A stretch of DNA of 64,000 nt from Mucilaginibacter kameinonensis (GCF_003675385.1 NZ_RCWZ01000003.1:682001-746000), one strand, 5' to 3'. Shown: positions 1-10,078, counted from the first letter of the stretch. The notes: generated by a model not told the origin, from the letters alone. A program made the numbers and translations.

Positions 1-2679
1 TCGCACTTCAGTAAAAAGAATGAGAGCGCTACGCCCGGCTATTACCACACCCTGCTTGACAAATACAACATTGGCGTTGAGCTAACCGCTACAACCCGTG
101 TGGGCGTTCACCGCTATACTTATCCATCAACCGATAAGGCCAACATTATTATCGATCTGCAGCACCGTGATGAAGTACTTGATTCATGGATTGAGGTGGT
201 AAATGATCATGAGGTTCGCGGCTTCCGCATGTCGAAATCATGGGCCGATAAACAACAGGTATATTTTTATGCTAAGTTTTCGAAGCCTTTTAAAATCTAT
301 GGCATCGCGTTAAATAACGAAGTTCAAAACGGGCAAAGCAAAGTACAGGGCAAAAACATCAAGCTGTTTTTACAGTTTGATAATCCCGGCGAGGTGATCA
401 GCAAAGTAGGCATCTCTTCTGTAAGCGCCGAAGGTGCCTTGAAAAACCTGGACGCCGAAGTGCCCGACTTCGATTTTAAAAAGATTCAGAAAGATGCCAA
501 AATAGCCTGGAACCACGAACTCAATAAAATTCAGGTTGAAGGTGGCGCTCCTGCCCCATCCTCACAAACCCAGGCCGTAGGCGGTACAGGGCCTTATAGC
601 TATACCGCACCTGCAAAAAAAGTAGTTCAGCCCGATTATGCTAAAATAAAGCAAACCATCTTTTACACGGCTCTATACCACAGCATGGTAGCCCCAAGCA
701 TATACAGCGATGTTGACGGGCAATACCGGGGCATGGATCAGCAGGTACATACAGCTCAGGGCTTTGATTACTACACGGTATTTTCCCTGTGGGATACCTT
801 CAGGGCCGAGAACCCGCTGCTGACTTTGATAGATCGCAAACGCACACTCGATTTCATCAAAAGCTTTATGGCGATATATGATCAAGGTGGTTTATTACCG
901 ATATGGCCACTGGCTACTACCGAGACTTATTGTATGATCGGAAATCACTCCATTCCGGTTATTGTGGATGCCTATGCTAAAGGCATTCGCGATTTTGATG
1001 CCGAGAAAGCCTTTACGGCAATGAAAGCCGCTGTAAACCGCAACCAGTTTGGCTTGGACAATTACCGCAAAAACGGGGCAGTACAATCAGATGCAGAAGA
1101 TGCATCTGTATCAAAAACCTTAGAGTATGCTTACGACGATTGGTGCATTGCGCAGATGGCAAAAATGCTTAATAAAACTGATGATTATACCCTATACATT
1201 CAGCGTGCACAGTACTGGAAAAACGTTTACAACAACCAGAATACCTTTATGCAGGCCCGCGCAAACGGCGGCTGGCTGGAGCCTTTTGACCCTACGGAAA
1301 TTAACGGTAATTATACCGAAGGCAACTCCTGGCAATATTCATTTTTGGTACCACATGACGTAGAAACCCTGATTGATAAAATGGGCGGGAAACAGGCTTT
1401 TGAAAACAAGCTTGATGAGCTATTCAGCACACAATCAAAACTAAGCGGCAGCGATATTCCGGATGTAGCCGGTTTGATAGGCCAATATGCACATGGTAAC
1501 GAGCCAAGCCACCACATGGCTTACCTGTACAACTTTACCGACTCGCCGGATAAAACCCAGTTTTATGTAAGCCGCATTTTGCGCGAAGAATACAGCAATA
1601 AACCGGATGGCTTAGCCGGAAATGAGGATTGCGGACAGATGTCGGCCTGGTACGTGATGAGTTCATTGGGGATTTACAATATTGCTCCCGGTCAGCAGGA
1701 TTTTCAGATTGGTATACCTCAGTTTGATAAAGCGGTAGTCAACCTTGAAAATGGTAAAAAATTCAGCATTATTAACCCTGGTGCCGGTATTACCCGAAGC
1801 AATATTTACTTGCAGGGCATGAACCTTGATAAAAAAGTATACAGTAAGCTTTTTATCAATTATGATGATATTGTTAAAGGCGGAGATTTTGAAGTATTCA
1901 CCGGCAGGCTGGCTAACAAGATCTTTACCCAGGATCTGGAAAAGCCTGTTTCAAAGATCACAGATAACCTGATTGTTGCCAACCCTTATATTATAGCACC
2001 TGCCAAATCATTCAAGCAACCTTTCAGCATTCAGATCAAAGATCAGGACGCCGACGCGAAGATCTATTATACGCTTGACGGCTCTGCTCCTACTGCGTCA
2101 TCAACGCTTTACACACAGCCCATCAATATCACTGATAATATCACGATAAAAGCCATCGCTATAAAAGATGGCAAAAGCAGTTTTATTGACGAGGCAAGTT
2201 TTATCAAGCTCCGTAACGATATTAAACTAACTATAGTCAACAAATACCTGCCTAACTACCCCGCTAAAGGAGATGAATCATTAATTGACGGGCAGCACGG
2301 AACTACCAACTGGCGTTTAGGCAACTGGCAGGGCTATCAGGGTAAAGATTTTATCGCGGTGGTTGATATGAGTGCGGTTAAACCTATAAAACAGATTAGC
2401 ATTAATGCCCTGCAGGATAGTCGCGCATGGATCGTGTTTCCTAAATATGTGCAGTTCTGGACATCAAACGATGGTAAAACCTATAAACTGGCAACCACCG
2501 TTAATACCAAAGTTGATATCAAGGACACCAACGTACAAACACAGGAGTTTACCGCGCCACTAAACACTAATGCCCGTTACATTAAACTGATTGCCAAACA
2601 ATACGGCCCGCTGCCCGACTGGCACGAAAACAAAGGCAGCCAGTCATATATTTTTGCGGATGAAATAACTGTGGAATAA
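1..2679 (+). CDS. GH92 family alpha-1,2-mannosidase, 5'-truncated by window edge
   Basis: The reading frame is open from base 1, so the start lies outside the window; the GTG at 100 is internal. Glycoside hydrolase family 92 enzymes are calcium-dependent exo-alpha-mannosidases of Bacteroidota that trim mannans and N-glycans, usually in the periplasm or at the surface. The family hallmark GNEPSHHMAYLYN lies near bases 1498-1536, and the conserved GNEDCGQMSAWYV lies near 1618-1656. After the catalytic barrel there is a chitobiase/hexosaminidase C-terminal type module (about 1990-2210, IYYTLDGSAPT) and then a discoidin-like F5/8C carbohydrate-binding module (about 2250-2670). The added C-terminal modules suggest binding to a polymeric glycan. 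Family assignment is firm; linkage specificity is inferred. Confidence 0.93.
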   Translation, partial: SHFSKKNESATPGYYHTLLDKYNIGVELTATTRVGVHRYTYPSTDKANIIIDLQHRDEVLDSWIEVVNDHEVRGFRMSKSWADKQQVYFYAKFSKPFKIYGIALNNEVQNGQSKVQGKNIKLFLQFDNPGEVISKVGISSVSAEGALKNLDAEVPDFDFKKIQKDAKIAWNHELNKIQVEGGAPAPSSQTQAVGGTGPYSYTAPAKKVVQPDYAKIKQTIFYTALYHSMVAPSIYSDVDGQYRGMDQQVHTAQGFDYYTVFSLWDTFRAENPLLTLIDRKRTLDFIKSFMAIYDQGGLLPIWPLATTETYCMIGNHSIPVIVDAYAKGIRDFDAEKAFTAMKAAVNRNQFGLDNYRKNGAVQSDAEDASVSKTLEYAYDDWCIAQMAKMLNKTDDYTLYIQRAQYWKNVYNNQNTFMQARANGGWLEPFDPTEINGNYTEGNSWQYSFLVPHDVETLIDKMGGKQAFENKLDELFSTQSKLSGSDIPDVAGLIGQYAHGNEPSHHMAYLYNFTDSPDKTQFYVSRILREEYSNKPDGLAGNEDCGQMSAWYVMSSLGIYNIAPGQQDFQIGIPQFDKAVVNLENGKKFSIINPGAGITRSNIYLQGMNLDKKVYSKLFINYDDIVKGGDFEVFTGRLANKIFTQDLEKPVSKITDNLIVANPYIIAPAKSFKQPFSIQIKDQDADAKIYYTLDGSAPTASSTLYTQPINITDNITIKAIAIKDGKSSFIDEASFIKLRNDIKLTIVNKYLPNYPAKGDESLIDGQHGTTNWRLGNWQGYQGKDFIAVVDMSAVKPIKQISINALQDSRAWIVFPKYVQFWTSNDGKTYKLATTVNTKVDIKDTNVQTQEFTAPLNTNARYIKLIAKQYGPLPDWHENKGSQSYIFADEITVE

Positions 2680-2729
2680 TTTTTGGATGTGCAGGTTTCA
2701 GATAGACAAATGAGTGAAGTTTTGCTGTG

Positions 2730-2778
2730 GCTAACCATTTAAAAATGGATAAAACTATTTCATTTTTAAATGGTTAGC
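2730..2778. repeat. 18-bp perfect inverted repeat between GH92 gene and DUF4870 gene
   Basis: The arms 2730-2747 and 2761-2778 are exact reverse complements around a 13-base loop. The structure starts 51 bases after the GH92 stop and ends 26 bases before the next ATG. There is no T-run after either arm, so it is not a classic intrinsic terminator. It could be a factor-dependent terminator, an mRNA-stabilising hairpin or a protein-binding palindrome. Confidence 0.6.
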
Positions 2779-2803
2779 TGTATACAATAAAACTTTACCA
2801 CAC

Positions 2804-3172
2804 ATGGAAAATTACAAACCAACAACCGACGATGGTAAGACCGCCGGCATCATTAGTTATTTTACGCTTATTGGGTGGCTCATTGCTTATTTTGCATTAT
2901 ACATCAACAATAAAACCCCGCTTGCATCCTACCAAATGAGACAAACCTTGCTGTTTCACCTCGTTTCAATCCTAATTTCATGGGTTGCCGGTTTTCTTAT
3001 AGGCATAGCCTTTGTAACATCAGGAATATTTATTGGCGCATCCATCCTTTGGATCATCCGCCTGGGGTTGCTGATCATCTGGATCATCGGTTTACTCGGC
3101 GCAATTAACGGCGAAAGAAAACCAATGCCACTTATCGGCGAGCCTGCCCAAAATATGTTTTCAGGCATTTAA
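2804..3172 (+). CDS. DUF4870 domain-containing small membrane protein
   Basis: This 122-residue protein has the DUF4870 (Tic20-like) layout: a short polar N-terminus with GKTAGIISYFTLIGW, a first membrane segment (about 14-33), a YQMRQTLLFH motif, then further hydrophobic segments (about 51-75 and 83-102), and a short tail. DUF4870 proteins are small inner-membrane proteins with no established function in Bacteroidota. The gene stands alone, facing a convergent PPK2 gene. Confidence 0.85.
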   Translation: MENYKPTTDDGKTAGIISYFTLIGWLIAYFALYINNKTPLASYQMRQTLLFHLVSILISWVAGFLIGIAFVTSGIFIGASILWIIRLGLLIIWIIGLLGAINGERKPMPLIGEPAQNMFSGI

Positions 3173-3189
3173 ACTTTTATTAATATTCC

Positions 3190-3222
3190 AGCCTTACGAA
3201 GTTTTAAAAACTTCGTAAGGCT
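3190..3222. terminator. Hairpin between convergent genes
   Basis: The arms 3190-3205 and 3207-3222 are perfectly complementary, so about 14 pairs can form after allowing for a loop. The hairpin lies between the stops of two convergent genes (3172 and 3234), the usual place for a shared bidirectional terminator. The A/T-rich centre and lack of a strong T-run lower certainty. Confidence 0.55.
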
Positions 3223-3233
3223 TTGCACTTAGT

Positions 3234-4112
3234 TCATTGCTTTTCCAACAACTGCTTAGCTTCCTGCAGCTTTTCCATTTCCTCTTTAGGTAAAACCGGG
3301 AACTCCAGTTTCAAACCCTTCAAGGTATCATGTATTATTGTTGAAATAGCGATTCGGGTAAACCATTTTTTATCTGCCGGGATCACATACCATGGGCAAT
3401 CATCTGTTGATGTCTCATTAATGGCTTTTTCATAAGCGCTCATATATTCATCCCAATGTTCCCGTTCCGTGATATCGCTGGCCTGAAATTTCCAATTCTT
3501 TGCAGGGTTGTCTATCCGTTTTAAAAAACGTTTCTTTTGTTCCTGTTTGGATACATTCAGGAAAAACTTGATCACAATAGTACCGTTGTTATGGATATGC
3601 TTTTCAAAATTTCGGATACTCTCATACCGTTGTTCCCAAAACTTCTTGTCGATATCTTTCACATCCTTTATGTAAGGATTATTCTCCTTTAAAGCAAGTT
3701 CGGGATGCACCTTAACTACCAGCACATTTTCATAGTGCGACCGGTTATGAATACCTATCCGTCCGCTTTCGGGCAGGGCTTTATAGTGTCGCCATAAAAA
3801 GTCGTGATCGTAGTCCTCAGAACTTGGTTGTTTAAAACTATAAACCTGGCAACCCTGCGGATTTAAGCCCGACATGGTGTGCGCTATGGCGCTATCTTTC
3901 CCGGCCGCGTCCATCGCCTGAAAAATAATGAGCAATGAATAATTATTGGAGGCATAAAGCTGGGCCTGCAATTTAAAAGTTTCGCCTATCAGCTCCGTTA
4001 ATACAGCGCGGGCATCTTCCTTTTCATAACCATCGCTAAACGCGGGATCATAGTCACTCAGCGAAAACTTGGTATCGCTTTTTACTTTAAATTGTTCGGT
4101 AAGATTCTTCAT
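3234..4112 (-). CDS. Polyphosphate kinase 2 family protein (PPK2)
   Basis: PPK2 enzymes transfer phosphate between polyphosphate and nucleoside mono- or diphosphates in the cytoplasm. The 292-residue protein shows the Walker A-like QAMDAAGKDSAI (residues 65-76) and the downstream GRIGIHNRSHYENVLVVKVH block, which in this family carries the Walker B/lid region. The NRSHYE wording resembles the class III (AMP/ADP-phosphorylating) group more than class I, but nucleotide preference is inferred. The length is normal for a single-domain PPK2. It is divergently oriented to the PBP1A gene. Confidence 0.92.
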   Translation of the reverse strand: MKNLTEQFKVKSDTKFSLSDYDPAFSDGYEKEDARAVLTELIGETFKLQAQLYASNNYSLLIIFQAMDAAGKDSAIAHTMSGLNPQGCQVYSFKQPSSEDYDHDFLWRHYKALPESGRIGIHNRSHYENVLVVKVHPELALKENNPYIKDVKDIDKKFWEQRYESIRNFEKHIHNNGTIVIKFFLNVSKQEQKKRFLKRIDNPAKNWKFQASDITEREHWDEYMSAYEKAINETSTDDCPWYVIPADKKWFTRIAISTIIHDTLKGLKLEFPVLPKEEMEKLQEAKQLLEKQ

Positions 4113-4308
4113 ATTATTAGGTATCTACACAAAATATAAAAAACTGAATAATGTTTTGGTAACCCGGTTTAAACCTAACCGGTAAATAGCAAAAAGCCTC
4201 TTTTTTTGATCCGGGCTGCTTTTGATTTATTTATTGTGTACTTTGCACATCATAAATATGTATAATGCCAGTGTTAACCTAAAATTTACCTGATTATTTT
4301 ACGTTGTT

Positions 4309-4316
4309 TATATTTG
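4309..4316 (+). promoter_or_regulatory. Candidate -7 promoter box (TAnnTTTG) for PBP1A
   Basis: TATATTTG matches the Bacteroidota -7 consensus TAnnTTTG and lies 46 bases before the ATG at 4363. No convincing -33 TTG partner was seen at the usual spacing, so this is a candidate only. Confidence 0.4.
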
Positions 4317-4362
4317 TCAAACAGCATTATGATGTAGTGCTATAATTTTTCATCTTTACCCA

Positions 4363-6690
4363 ATGTTCAGACGTATACGCAATCGCTTTTTAAGATATTT
4401 CGTCATATTAATATACTTCATTATCATTTTTTTCTGTTCGATAGAACTGAACTTCCTTGGACTTTTCGGATACTCGCCTGACATGCAGGATATTAAAAGC
4501 CCTGTACTTTCGGTAGGTTCTGAAGTTTATACAGCCGACGGCAAACTGATAGGCCAGTATTATAAGGAAAACCGCTCGCCTATCGAATTTAAAGAGATCT
4601 CTCCTAACCTTGTAAATGCCCTTGTAGCCACTGAAGACGCACGTTTTTATAGTCATGGAGGTGTAGATTTTTACTCCTTTTTCACGAGTGTACTTTCAAC
4701 TGCCAAAGGCGATAAAAGGGGTGCCAGTACCATCACCCAGCAGTTGGCCAAAAACCTTTTTGAAACACGTAAAAAGAAATCGCAAGGGATCATTAAGCAT
4801 ATCCCGGTGTTGCGCACCGTTGTTTATAAGTGCAAGGAATGGCTTACCGCCTTTAAAATTGAGCACGTTTACAGTAAACAGCAAATATTAACCCTGTATT
4901 TCAATACAGTTCCGTTCGGCAATAATACGTATGGTATAAAAACGGCATCATTAAAATATTTCAACAAGCCGCCGGGTACTTTAAATCCGGCAGAATCAGC
5001 ATTACTTATCGGGATGCTTAAGGCTACGTCAAACTACAATCCTATTAAAAACCCGCAACGTGCTATCGAAAGACGTAATACTGTTTTGGGCCAGATGGAG
5101 AAATATAAATACCTTACAGCCGACCAATTTAAAACTAACGTGGCATTACCGCTCGGCCTTGACCTGAGCTATGTGGAAGATGACTCACATGGCGACTCAT
5201 ACCTGCGCCGCGCAGTGGAAAAATGGCTGGATAAATGGTGTAAGGATAATGATTACAACCTTTATGAGGACGGATTGAAGATCTACACCACTATCGATTC
5301 AAAAATGCAGCAATATGCCGAAGAAGCCGTTGCCGAAAAGATGAAGATGCTGCAAAAACGCTTCTACAATCTGTGGGGAAACAAAAACCCATGGCGCGAC
5401 TCAAAAGGTGTTGAGATCAAAGATTTTATCCTGAAAAATGAGCAGCGTTTAGGTATTTATAAGTTGCTGGAAAAAAAATATAACGGTGATACCGTAAAGA
5501 TCCAGGATTACTTTAAAACCAAGAAAAAGATGAAGGTGTTCACCTGGCATGGTGAACGGGATACAACCTTCTCTACCATCGACTCGATAAAATACTATGC
5601 CAAGATCCTGAACACCGGCATGATGACCCTGGAGCCATCAACCGGCAAAATAAAGGTTTGGATTGGCGGTATCGATCACCGTTTCTTCAATTACGATCAC
5701 GTAAACCAAAGCCGCAGGCAGGCAGGTTCAACCTTTAAACCTTTCGCTTATTTAACGGCTCTTGATAATGGGTTCACCCCTTGCGATAAGTTTACCGACA
5801 AACCGGTATCTATCAAATACAAGGACAACGGCGAAGACAAAGTTTGGGAACCTAACAATGCCGATTTTCATTTCTCTTACCGTGAAATGTCGTTACGTTG
5901 GGCCATGGGTAAATCCGTAAACTCCATCACGGCGCAGCTAACCGAAAAAGTAGGCTGGGATAAAATTGTTGAATACGCTCACCGTTGCGGTATCGAAAGT
6001 CCGCTCAAATCGGTTCCATCAGTATCCTTAGGATCAAATGATGTTTCTGTTTATGAAATGGTTAGGGCGTACAGTACCTTCCTGAACAAAGGCGAAAAAC
6101 TTGACCCGCTGCTGGTTACCAAAATTACCGATCAGCAGGGTAACGTAATACAGGAATTTAAGCTTAAAACCGAGAAAGTATTAAGCGAAGAAACCGCGTG
6201 GCTGATGCTATACATGTTCCGTGGCGGTATGGAAGAACCCGGCGGTACCTCGCAAGCACTTTGGGAATACAATGGTCTTTGGAAAAAAGACAACCAGATA
6301 GGTGGCAAAACCGGTACATCATCCGACTATGTTGACGGCTGGTACATGGGCATCACTAAAGACCTGGTAACTGGTGTTTGGGTTGGGGCCGATGACCGTT
6401 CGGTACATTTCACCACCTCCGAAACAGGCGAAGGCTCACACACCGCCCTGCCTATCTTCGGTAGCTTTATGGAAAGGGTTTATGCTGATAAATCGCTTGG
6501 ATATACTTATGGGCCATTCCCTAAACCGTGGAGCAAGATCACTAAGACATATAATTGCCCATCGCCACATATTGAGGAAGACACAACTTCAACAGATAGC
6601 TTAAGCAACCCTATTGACACAACCGGCGTAACACCTGTACAGGAAAACAATCCGGAAAACCCGGAAAACACACCGCCGGGCAATAAATAA
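4363..6690 (+). CDS. Class A penicillin-binding protein 1A (transglycosylase/transpeptidase)
   Basis: This is a bifunctional peptidoglycan polymerase and crosslinker anchored in the inner membrane. One N-terminal membrane segment (about 11-33) is followed by a GT51 transglycosylase domain with EDARFYSHGG (91-100, catalytic Glu) and GASTITQQ (120-127). The transpeptidase domain has all three active-site motifs: STFK (nucleophile Ser near 458), SVN (near 518) and KTG (near 649). The last 30 or so residues are Pro/Asn/Glu-rich and probably disordered. The length of 775 is typical. The gene appears to be monocistronic, with a hairpin after the stop. Confidence 0.95.
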   Translation: MFRRIRNRFLRYFVILIYFIIIFFCSIELNFLGLFGYSPDMQDIKSPVLSVGSEVYTADGKLIGQYYKENRSPIEFKEISPNLVNALVATEDARFYSHGGVDFYSFFTSVLSTAKGDKRGASTITQQLAKNLFETRKKKSQGIIKHIPVLRTVVYKCKEWLTAFKIEHVYSKQQILTLYFNTVPFGNNTYGIKTASLKYFNKPPGTLNPAESALLIGMLKATSNYNPIKNPQRAIERRNTVLGQMEKYKYLTADQFKTNVALPLGLDLSYVEDDSHGDSYLRRAVEKWLDKWCKDNDYNLYEDGLKIYTTIDSKMQQYAEEAVAEKMKMLQKRFYNLWGNKNPWRDSKGVEIKDFILKNEQRLGIYKLLEKKYNGDTVKIQDYFKTKKKMKVFTWHGERDTTFSTIDSIKYYAKILNTGMMTLEPSTGKIKVWIGGIDHRFFNYDHVNQSRRQAGSTFKPFAYLTALDNGFTPCDKFTDKPVSIKYKDNGEDKVWEPNNADFHFSYREMSLRWAMGKSVNSITAQLTEKVGWDKIVEYAHRCGIESPLKSVPSVSLGSNDVSVYEMVRAYSTFLNKGEKLDPLLVTKITDQQGNVIQEFKLKTEKVLSEETAWLMLYMFRGGMEEPGGTSQALWEYNGLWKKDNQIGGKTGTSSDYVDGWYMGITKDLVTGVWVGADDRSVHFTTSETGEGSHTALPIFGSFMERVYADKSLGYTYGPFPKPWSKITKTYNCPSPHIEEDTTSTDSLSNPIDTTGVTPVQENNPENPENTPPGNK

Positions 6691-6731
6691 AAGATTATCG
6701 GCGCTTACTTTCTGTTAATGAAGAGAAAATG

Positions 6732-6770
6732 AATAAGGTTGTTTTTTAATTAAGAGCAACCTTATTTTGT
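6732..6770 (+). terminator. Probable terminator after PBP1A
   Basis: The 10-base arms 6732-6741 and 6757-6766 are perfectly complementary around a 15-base loop, followed by a short T-rich stretch. It lies 42 bases after the PBP1A stop. The same T-rich sequence could contribute to the promoter of the next gene. Confidence 0.5.
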
Positions 6771-6800
6771 TAAATTAGCCATATCTATTTATTAAATAAT

Positions 6801-9800
6801 ATGAATAAAGTTTACTCACTTTTCAATAGAGTTAAAAAGCACACCATTGTATTATTTTGTATAGTTGGCTCGCTGTTGATTGGCACCAACGCTCAGGCCC
6901 AATACTTTGGCCAAAACAAAGTAAGATATAAAAACCTCAAGTTTAACGTTTACAAAACCCCTCACTTTGAAATTTACTACTATCTGAAAAACGATAGCAT
7001 GGTGAAGCGTTTTGCCCAGGAAAGTGAGCTGTGGTATACCCTGCACCAGCAGGTTTTCAGGGATACCTTTAAACATGCCAACCCCATTATACTATACGCC
7101 AATCACCCCGATTTCCAGCAAACTACCGCTATCGATGGCGAGATAGGCGTAGGTACAGGCGGTGTTACGGAGGGCCTTAAAAACCGTGTGGTGATGCCCG
7201 TAATGGAAACCAACCAAACCACAAGGCACGTAATTGGCCACGAGTTGGTGCACGCTTTCCAGTACCGCTTGCTGATGGGGCATGATTCATCCGAGTATGA
7301 AAATATAAATAACATTCCGCTGTGGATGATTGAGGGTATGGCCGAATACCTTTCATTAGGTAAAAAGGATACTTACACAGCCATGTGGATGCGTGATGCT
7401 TACCTGAACCATGATATCCCTTCGGTGCGTGACCTTACTGAGAGCAGCAAATATTTCCCGTATCGTTATGGCGAGGCATTCTGGTCGTTCATCGGTTCAA
7501 CTTATGGCGATACGGTTATAGTTCCTTTCTTTAAAAACGCGGCTAAATTTGGTTTGGAATATGGTATCAGACGGACATTCGGTTATGACGACCGTACGCT
7601 CTCCCGCCTTTGGAAAAACTCTATTGAGGCCACATATAAGCCGTTTTTAAAGGACACCACCCAAACTCCCAAGGGCATAAAACTCATTGATAGTAAAAAC
7701 GGCGGCGACCTGGTGGTTGCGCCTTCTGTAAGTCCGGATGGTAAATATGTAGCCTTCCTATCGGCCAAGAGCCTATTTAGTATTGACCTTTACCTGGCCG
7801 ACGCCAAAACCGGGCGAATTTTGCGAAAACTCACCAGCAAGGTGTCCAATACCCATATTGATGAGTTTAACTTCATTGAGTCGGCAGGTGCATGGTCGCC
7901 GGATGGAAGCAAGTTTGCCTTTAGCGTATTTAGCAAAGGACGTAATAAACTCGATGTTGTCGATCTTAAAAGCGGCAATGTATTTGACGATTTCTCCATG
8001 GAACAAGTTGAACAGTTCAGTAACCTTTCATGGTCGCCAAATGGGAAGGATATAGTTTTCCAGGGACTGGTTGAAGGACAGAGTGATCTGTATTCTTACA
8101 ACTTCGATACCAAAAAAATTACCCAGCTTACTAACGATAAATATTCCGATTATCAGCCAAGCTATTCGCCTGATGGTAAAAAGATCATCTTCTCGAGCGA
8201 CAGGACAACTTACGACCAAAGCCTTGAGCAGGATATTCCTTTCAACCTTGCCGAGCTTGACCTGGCAACTGGAAAAGTAACCGATATCAAGATCTTTAAT
8301 GGTGCCAACAACCTGAACCCGCAATATTCGGCAGATGGCAAACAGATCTATTTCCTGTCAAACCGGGATGGCTTCCGTAATTTGTATCGATATACTACAG
8401 CTACCGGGCAGATAGACCAGATGACTAACCTGTTCACCGGTATTTCGGGTATCACCGAGTATTCACCTGCGCTGAGCATTTCTAATCACGATGATGTGGT
8501 TTATTCCTACTACCGGGCACAAAAATATTCCATCTACAATGCCAAAGCATCCGATTTTACACCAGTTGTAGTGCAACCTGGCGATGTTAATTTTGCAGCA
8601 GGTACATTACCGCCAAATCGTTCTGTTGGTGTCGATCTGATCAACTCCAACCTGAACAACTTCCTGGCTTACCGTAAAATCCCAACCGATTCGGTTAAGG
8701 CTATCCCATTCCGTTCAAAATTTAAGCTGGATTACCTGGCTGGTAGCGGTATTGGTGTGGGCGTAAGTAACTTCTACGGCACAAGTCTTTCAAGCGGGAT
8801 CCAGGGCGTATTCAGCGACATTTTGGGCCGTAACCAGATTTTTGCAGCCGCATCAGTAAACGGGCAGATCTATGATTCGGGCGCTGCTGTGACCTATGTA
8901 AACCAAACCGGTCGCTGGAACCTGGGTGTAGGCGTTTCGCATATTCCCTACCAGTTTGGTTTTAATACAACCACTTACCCAACAAGAAACGTAAACGGGA
9001 AGAACCAAACGGTTTATTCTGATAACATCGACATCATCCGCAACTTTGAAGACGCGGGCAGGGTATTTACCTCTTACCCTATCTCAAGAACAACTCGCTT
9101 TGAAGTTAGTGGAGCGGCATCACACAACTATTATCGTGTTGACCGTTACAGCGATTCCTACCTGCTTGATACCACGGTAGTGAATGGAAAACAACAAGTA
9201 AACATCGGTAATTACATCTCATCTGACAGGAAAAAGATCCCCAATGACGAGGAATCGGCAACACTTAATCAAAACTACGGTTCTACTTATTTCTATAATT
9301 TAAAGGCTTATTCTATTTTAACCCTTTCAACGGCGTTAATTGGTGATAACTCGTTTTTTGGCGTTACCGCACCGTTAAACGGTTTCAGGTACAGGCTGGA
9401 AGCAGGTTATAACTTTGGTACTTACCGTTTCTTCTCGCCAACAATTGACGTAAGGAAATACGTGCGTACCGCCCCGGTTACATTTGCAGCCCGCTTTTTT
9501 GCAACAGGCAGGTTTGGCGATGACAAAGGGCTTTACCCATTATTTGTGGGTTATCCTTTTTATATCCGGGGCTATGAAGGGCAAACATTTTATAATAACG
9601 GCAAAGCCACAACCAACGGTTTCACTATCGATCAGTTATCAGGCAGCCGTTTAGCGGTATTTAATTTCGAGGTACGTTTACCGTTTACCGGTCCTGAAAA
9701 ATTGGCTGCCATAAAATCGAAATTCCTGTTTACCGATCTTAACTTATTTTTTGATGCAGGTTTAGCCTGGAATGCAGGTGATCATATTTACTTCCAGAAA

Positions 9801-10016
9801 GATCCGCCGGTAATAGGCCAGCAGGATTTTGTAGATAATACAGGAAAAGTAACTACTCAAAACCTTTACGGTCGTGTTCCGGCATTAAGCGCGGGTATTT
9901 CTTTACGGATCAACGTTTTTGGCGCGTTTATTTTGGAGCCATACCTGGCTGTTCCGTTTAACCGAAGTGATGTTAAGAAACCGTTGTTTGGTTTAGGCTT
10001 TACACCGGGTTGGTAA
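6801..10016 (+). CDS. Exported metalloprotease-like / PD40 beta-propeller / Omp85-like barrel protein
   Basis: A 1071-residue exported protein with three parts. After a signal peptide (ends near NAQAQ, residue 34) comes a gluzincin-like region with GHELVHAFQY near 146-155, matching an HExxH zinc motif, followed by WMIEGMAEYLSLG, which supplies a likely third zinc ligand Glu. Residues about 300-580 carry TolB-type PD40 repeats (SPDGKYVAF, SPDGSKFAF, SPDGKKIIFSSD, SADGKQIYFLS). Residues about 640-1071 look like an outer-membrane beta-barrel with an Omp85-like YIRGYEG motif and the closing strand pattern NFEVRLPF. The likely location is the outer membrane with soluble domains in the periplasm. 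The substrate is unknown. Confidence 0.85.
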   Translation: MNKVYSLFNRVKKHTIVLFCIVGSLLIGTNAQAQYFGQNKVRYKNLKFNVYKTPHFEIYYYLKNDSMVKRFAQESELWYTLHQQVFRDTFKHANPIILYANHPDFQQTTAIDGEIGVGTGGVTEGLKNRVVMPVMETNQTTRHVIGHELVHAFQYRLLMGHDSSEYENINNIPLWMIEGMAEYLSLGKKDTYTAMWMRDAYLNHDIPSVRDLTESSKYFPYRYGEAFWSFIGSTYGDTVIVPFFKNAAKFGLEYGIRRTFGYDDRTLSRLWKNSIEATYKPFLKDTTQTPKGIKLIDSKNGGDLVVAPSVSPDGKYVAFLSAKSLFSIDLYLADAKTGRILRKLTSKVSNTHIDEFNFIESAGAWSPDGSKFAFSVFSKGRNKLDVVDLKSGNVFDDFSMEQVEQFSNLSWSPNGKDIVFQGLVEGQSDLYSYNFDTKKITQLTNDKYSDYQPSYSPDGKKIIFSSDRTTYDQSLEQDIPFNLAELDLATGKVTDIKIFNGANNLNPQYSADGKQIYFLSNRDGFRNLYRYTTATGQIDQMTNLFTGISGITEYSPALSISNHDDVVYSYYRAQKYSIYNAKASDFTPVVVQPGDVNFAAGTLPPNRSVGVDLINSNLNNFLAYRKIPTDSVKAIPFRSKFKLDYLAGSGIGVGVSNFYGTSLSSGIQGVFSDILGRNQIFAAASVNGQIYDSGAAVTYVNQTGRWNLGVGVSHIPYQFGFNTTTYPTRNVNGKNQTVYSDNIDIIRNFEDAGRVFTSYPISRTTRFEVSGAASHNYYRVDRYSDSYLLDTTVVNGKQQVNIGNYISSDRKKIPNDEESATLNQNYGSTYFYNLKAYSILTLSTALIGDNSFFGVTAPLNGFRYRLEAGYNFGTYRFFSPTIDVRKYVRTAPVTFAARFFATGRFGDDKGLYPLFVGYPFYIRGYEGQTFYNNGKATTNGFTIDQLSGSRLAVFNFEVRLPFTGPEKLAAIKSKFLFTDLNLFFDAGLAWNAGDHIYFQKDPPVIGQQDFVDNTGKVTTQNLYGRVPALSAGISLRINVFGAFILEPYLAVPFNRSDVKKPLFGLGFTPGW

Positions 10017-10035
10017 TAATTTTATATTATAAAAG

Positions 10036-10066
10036 AGAAAAGCGGCTTATCGGCCGCTTTTTTCTT
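10036..10066. terminator. Bidirectional intrinsic terminator
   Basis: The arms 10038-10046 and 10053-10061 form a GC-rich hairpin flanked by A- and T-runs on both sides. It lies between two convergent genes and can serve both strands. Confidence 0.75.
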
Positions 10067-10078
10067 TTATATCTTTTT

